NCBI RefSeq assembly: GCF_031198435.1
Contig: NZ_CP133548.1
Location: 62,001-126,000 of the forward strand
Direction: 5' to 3'
Length of the DNA: 64,000 bases
Origin: Pleionea litopenaei
GTDB lineage: Bacteria; Pseudomonadota; Gammaproteobacteria; Enterobacterales; Kangiellaceae
This document shows positions 62,456 through 64,000 of the stretch, piece by piece (position 1 is the first letter of the stretch; every line of letters starts with the position of its first letter). The translations under genes were made by a program, and so were the position numbers. The notes under the pieces were generated by a model. The model saw nothing but the letters and a program-made list of their open reading frames with translations, ran no database searches and was not told the origin of the DNA.

Positions 62456-64000
62456 TCGTTTCGTTGGATTGCTCACCATCGTTACTATCGCTGGAATGAT
62501 TCGGCATACTGGTCCATGGAATCATGTCCGACGGTTCTTCTGGCTCTGGATCATTCACTTCAATGACTTCAAAGCTTTGAAAATGGAACATTTCGATGCA
62601 CGGAGTGACCAGTGTTCGTTTGCGCGCTCGAATGTCTTCCAATTGATTTTTATGGCGCAGTAAAAACTCTCGGCCATCTTTAAAAGTGCCGCGGTTGCAC
62701 ACCAAAGCAAGCGGGTCGTCTTGCCGACTGGCAGCAGGTTTAAAGAGTAATGCCGCTTGACCAGAAGTTTGAGCATTCTTTGCCAGTTTGGTATTAATTC
62801 GACAAGGCTCAAAGTTACCGTCAATAAACTCAAGTCCTGCTCGCGTGCCTTGGTTGTCATCGCCAAATAGCCAACGACAGACTGCTGGCCGCCATCGATA
62901 AGAGGGTTTTTTATCGATGTATTCTCGAATGATTACCAGTTCACCAACTTTTAACTGGTCGGCAATATTATTGTGCGTGGTGATGCCAATACCACCGTCG
63001 CTGACATTAGAAGCATCCCAGTTAAGTTGAACTTTGTGTTCATGCCCAATGTATGACTCGATGGTTTCTGAATCCCAATGAGTTGAATCTGGCGACTTTC
63101 GGTGTTTTTGCAAGAGGGTATGAATCGCATGCATTCCCCAGATGACGTCAAGTTTAGTAATCACTGGATAACGACGGCCTTTGCGTTCAATTTTTGAGTT
63201 CCAGTGCGCTGCCATATGTTCGAGCAGGGCCTGAGCAGTACCTGGTCGCAAATTATTGTAAAAGCCCTGAGGACTTTCGCCCGTTTGTATCAACGCATCG
63301 TTTTGGTATTGCAACTGCCGAATCACATCGTGTGTGAGCAGCATACACACATTTTGATCGTCTAAGTCGCCTTCAAACTGCGAGCTATAAGACGGCTTAA
63401 TTTGACTATTTAGTTGTACGATAAAGCAGGTTTCTTCTTTAAAGTCACCATGATCGTCAGAAAACTCGGCTAAGTGACTCCAGCGCTCTAGGTACTTAAA
63501 CAGTTGCCAATGCTCGCCATACGACAAGTGATAAGGATCGGCCAAAGACATTAAGCAGATTCTAGCGAAGGTTTTCTCAATCGTATTCAAACACTGAAAT
63601 TGGTTTTCTGAGCTTAAAGACGTATCTTCTAATTGCTTCATCTGAGCATAGGCATACAAACCGTTACACTCGCGCCAAAGATAAGCTGGAATTGGGCTGT
63701 AGCTCTCGTAGTGTTCCATCAGCTGCAAGCCTAGGTAGTGCAACGACAGATTGATGCCCTTGATCAACCCTTTATTTTTTCCCCATAATTTTCGTTTATT
63801 CAGTTCTGCGTCGGTAATTATTTTATGGGCGAACGCCATTTCTCGAGTGAGTAGATGTAAATTGTTGTACTCTCGACGGCGGGTTTCTACATTGGTGATG
63901 TGGGCAGCATAGGGACGGTAAGCGTCAAAAATTTGCGCGTAAGCCGTATCAAACAAACTAACCAGTTCTTTGCGTTGCGAAACGCCGATTTCTGAACGAT
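62418..64000 (-). CDS. Large protein of unknown function, N-terminus outside the window
   Basis: At least 527 residues; the frame stays open through the right edge (SEIGVSQRKELVSLFDTAYA), so the start is missing. The N-terminal about 300 residues are helical. The C-terminal part (about 330-450) has a beta-barrel look, with WDASNVSDGGIGI, VGELVIIRE and RAGLEFIDGN. This recalls PilZ domains (DxSxxG), but the upstream Arg motif is not clear, so c-di-GMP binding is only a possibility. The tail is acidic and disordered. It overlaps yihY tail to tail by 38 bp. Confidence 0.75.
   Translation of the reverse strand, partial: RSEIGVSQRKELVSLFDTAYAQIFDAYRPYAAHITNVETRRREYNNLHLLTREMAFAHKIITDAELNKRKLWGKNKGLIKGINLSLHYLGLQLMEHYESYSPIPAYLWRECNGLYAYAQMKQLEDTSLSSENQFQCLNTIEKTFARICLMSLADPYHLSYGEHWQLFKYLERWSHLAEFSDDHGDFKEETCFIVQLNSQIKPSYSSQFEGDLDDQNVCMLLTHDVIRQLQYQNDALIQTGESPQGFYNNLRPGTAQALLEHMAAHWNSKIERKGRRYPVITKLDVIWGMHAIHTLLQKHRKSPDSTHWDSETIESYIGHEHKVQLNWDASNVSDGGIGITTHNNIADQLKVGELVIIREYIDKKPSYRWRPAVCRWLFGDDNQGTRAGLEFIDGNFEPCRINTKLAKNAQTSGQAALLFKPAASRQDDPLALVCNRGTFKDGREFLLRHKNQLEDIRARKRTLVTPCIEMFHFQSFEVIEVNDPEPEEPSDMIPWTSMPNHSSDSNDGEQSNETINLDSVRLPGDH

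Overview
The window looks like chromosomal DNA of a free-living, probably marine gammaproteobacterium. This rests on gene content: the trpE-G-D-CF-B-A order, the arsC/wrbA/DUF2069 trio, queG, a GlyGly-CTERM (rhombosortase-type) secreted protease, and many chemotaxis and cyclic-di-GMP proteins. It could be a relative of Kangiellaceae or Shewanella-like lineages, but I cannot fix the genus from the sequence alone.

Layout. 1-3.7 kb: the 3' part of a carboxylesterase gene, then a tightly coupled trio (KASIII-like condensing enzyme, haem-oxygenase-like iron oxidase, unrecognised membrane protein) that looks like a small lipid or metabolite pathway. 4-17 kb: a lipoprotein coupled to an M6 protease with PKD repeats, a CoA-transferase, a chemotaxis receptor, a PhoX-like lipoprotein next to a di-haem lipoprotein, a XylR_N/V4R-PAS-GGDEF protein and glyoxalase I. 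17-26.6 kb: an HI0933-type flavoprotein, then a run of trypsin-like protease, membrane FHA protein, Hanks-type kinase, TPR lipoprotein and a nucleotidyltransferase-like membrane protein. 26.7-28.6 kb: queG and an exported peroxiredoxin.

28.6-35 kb is an accessory region of small, mostly unknown genes: HNH nuclease, DUF2158, DUF4259, a Sel1-like protein. It contains three attC-like recombination sites, each directly after a small ORF, and no integrase: a cluster of integron cassettes without intI (CALIN). It ends at a tRNA-Arg(UCG) gene whose 3' end is repeated 327 bp away, beside a 51-bp tandem duplication. Two genes here appear frameshifted.

35-60 kb is a dense amino-acid biosynthesis block. 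A class I-beta DAHP synthase heads the trp operon behind two tandem trp attenuators, each with its own leader peptide containing three consecutive Trp codons. trpE carries a 2-bp frameshift in a CT run. An ethylene-receptor-like histidine kinase with two response regulators (one a diguanylate cyclase) separates trp from a convergent his operon. The his operon has its own His-rich leader and attenuator, a HisC-HAD phosphatase fusion, a HisA-HisI-HisE fusion, and hisD last. Divergent aroA and aroC follow. Together these genes take erythrose-4-phosphate/PEP to DAHP, then shikimate-3-phosphate to chorismate and tryptophan, and PRPP to histidine.

60-64 kb: DUF2069, wrbA, arsC-like, yihY and a large partial protein of unknown function running off the right edge.

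All assignments come from reading the sequence and recalling family motifs; no database search was run.
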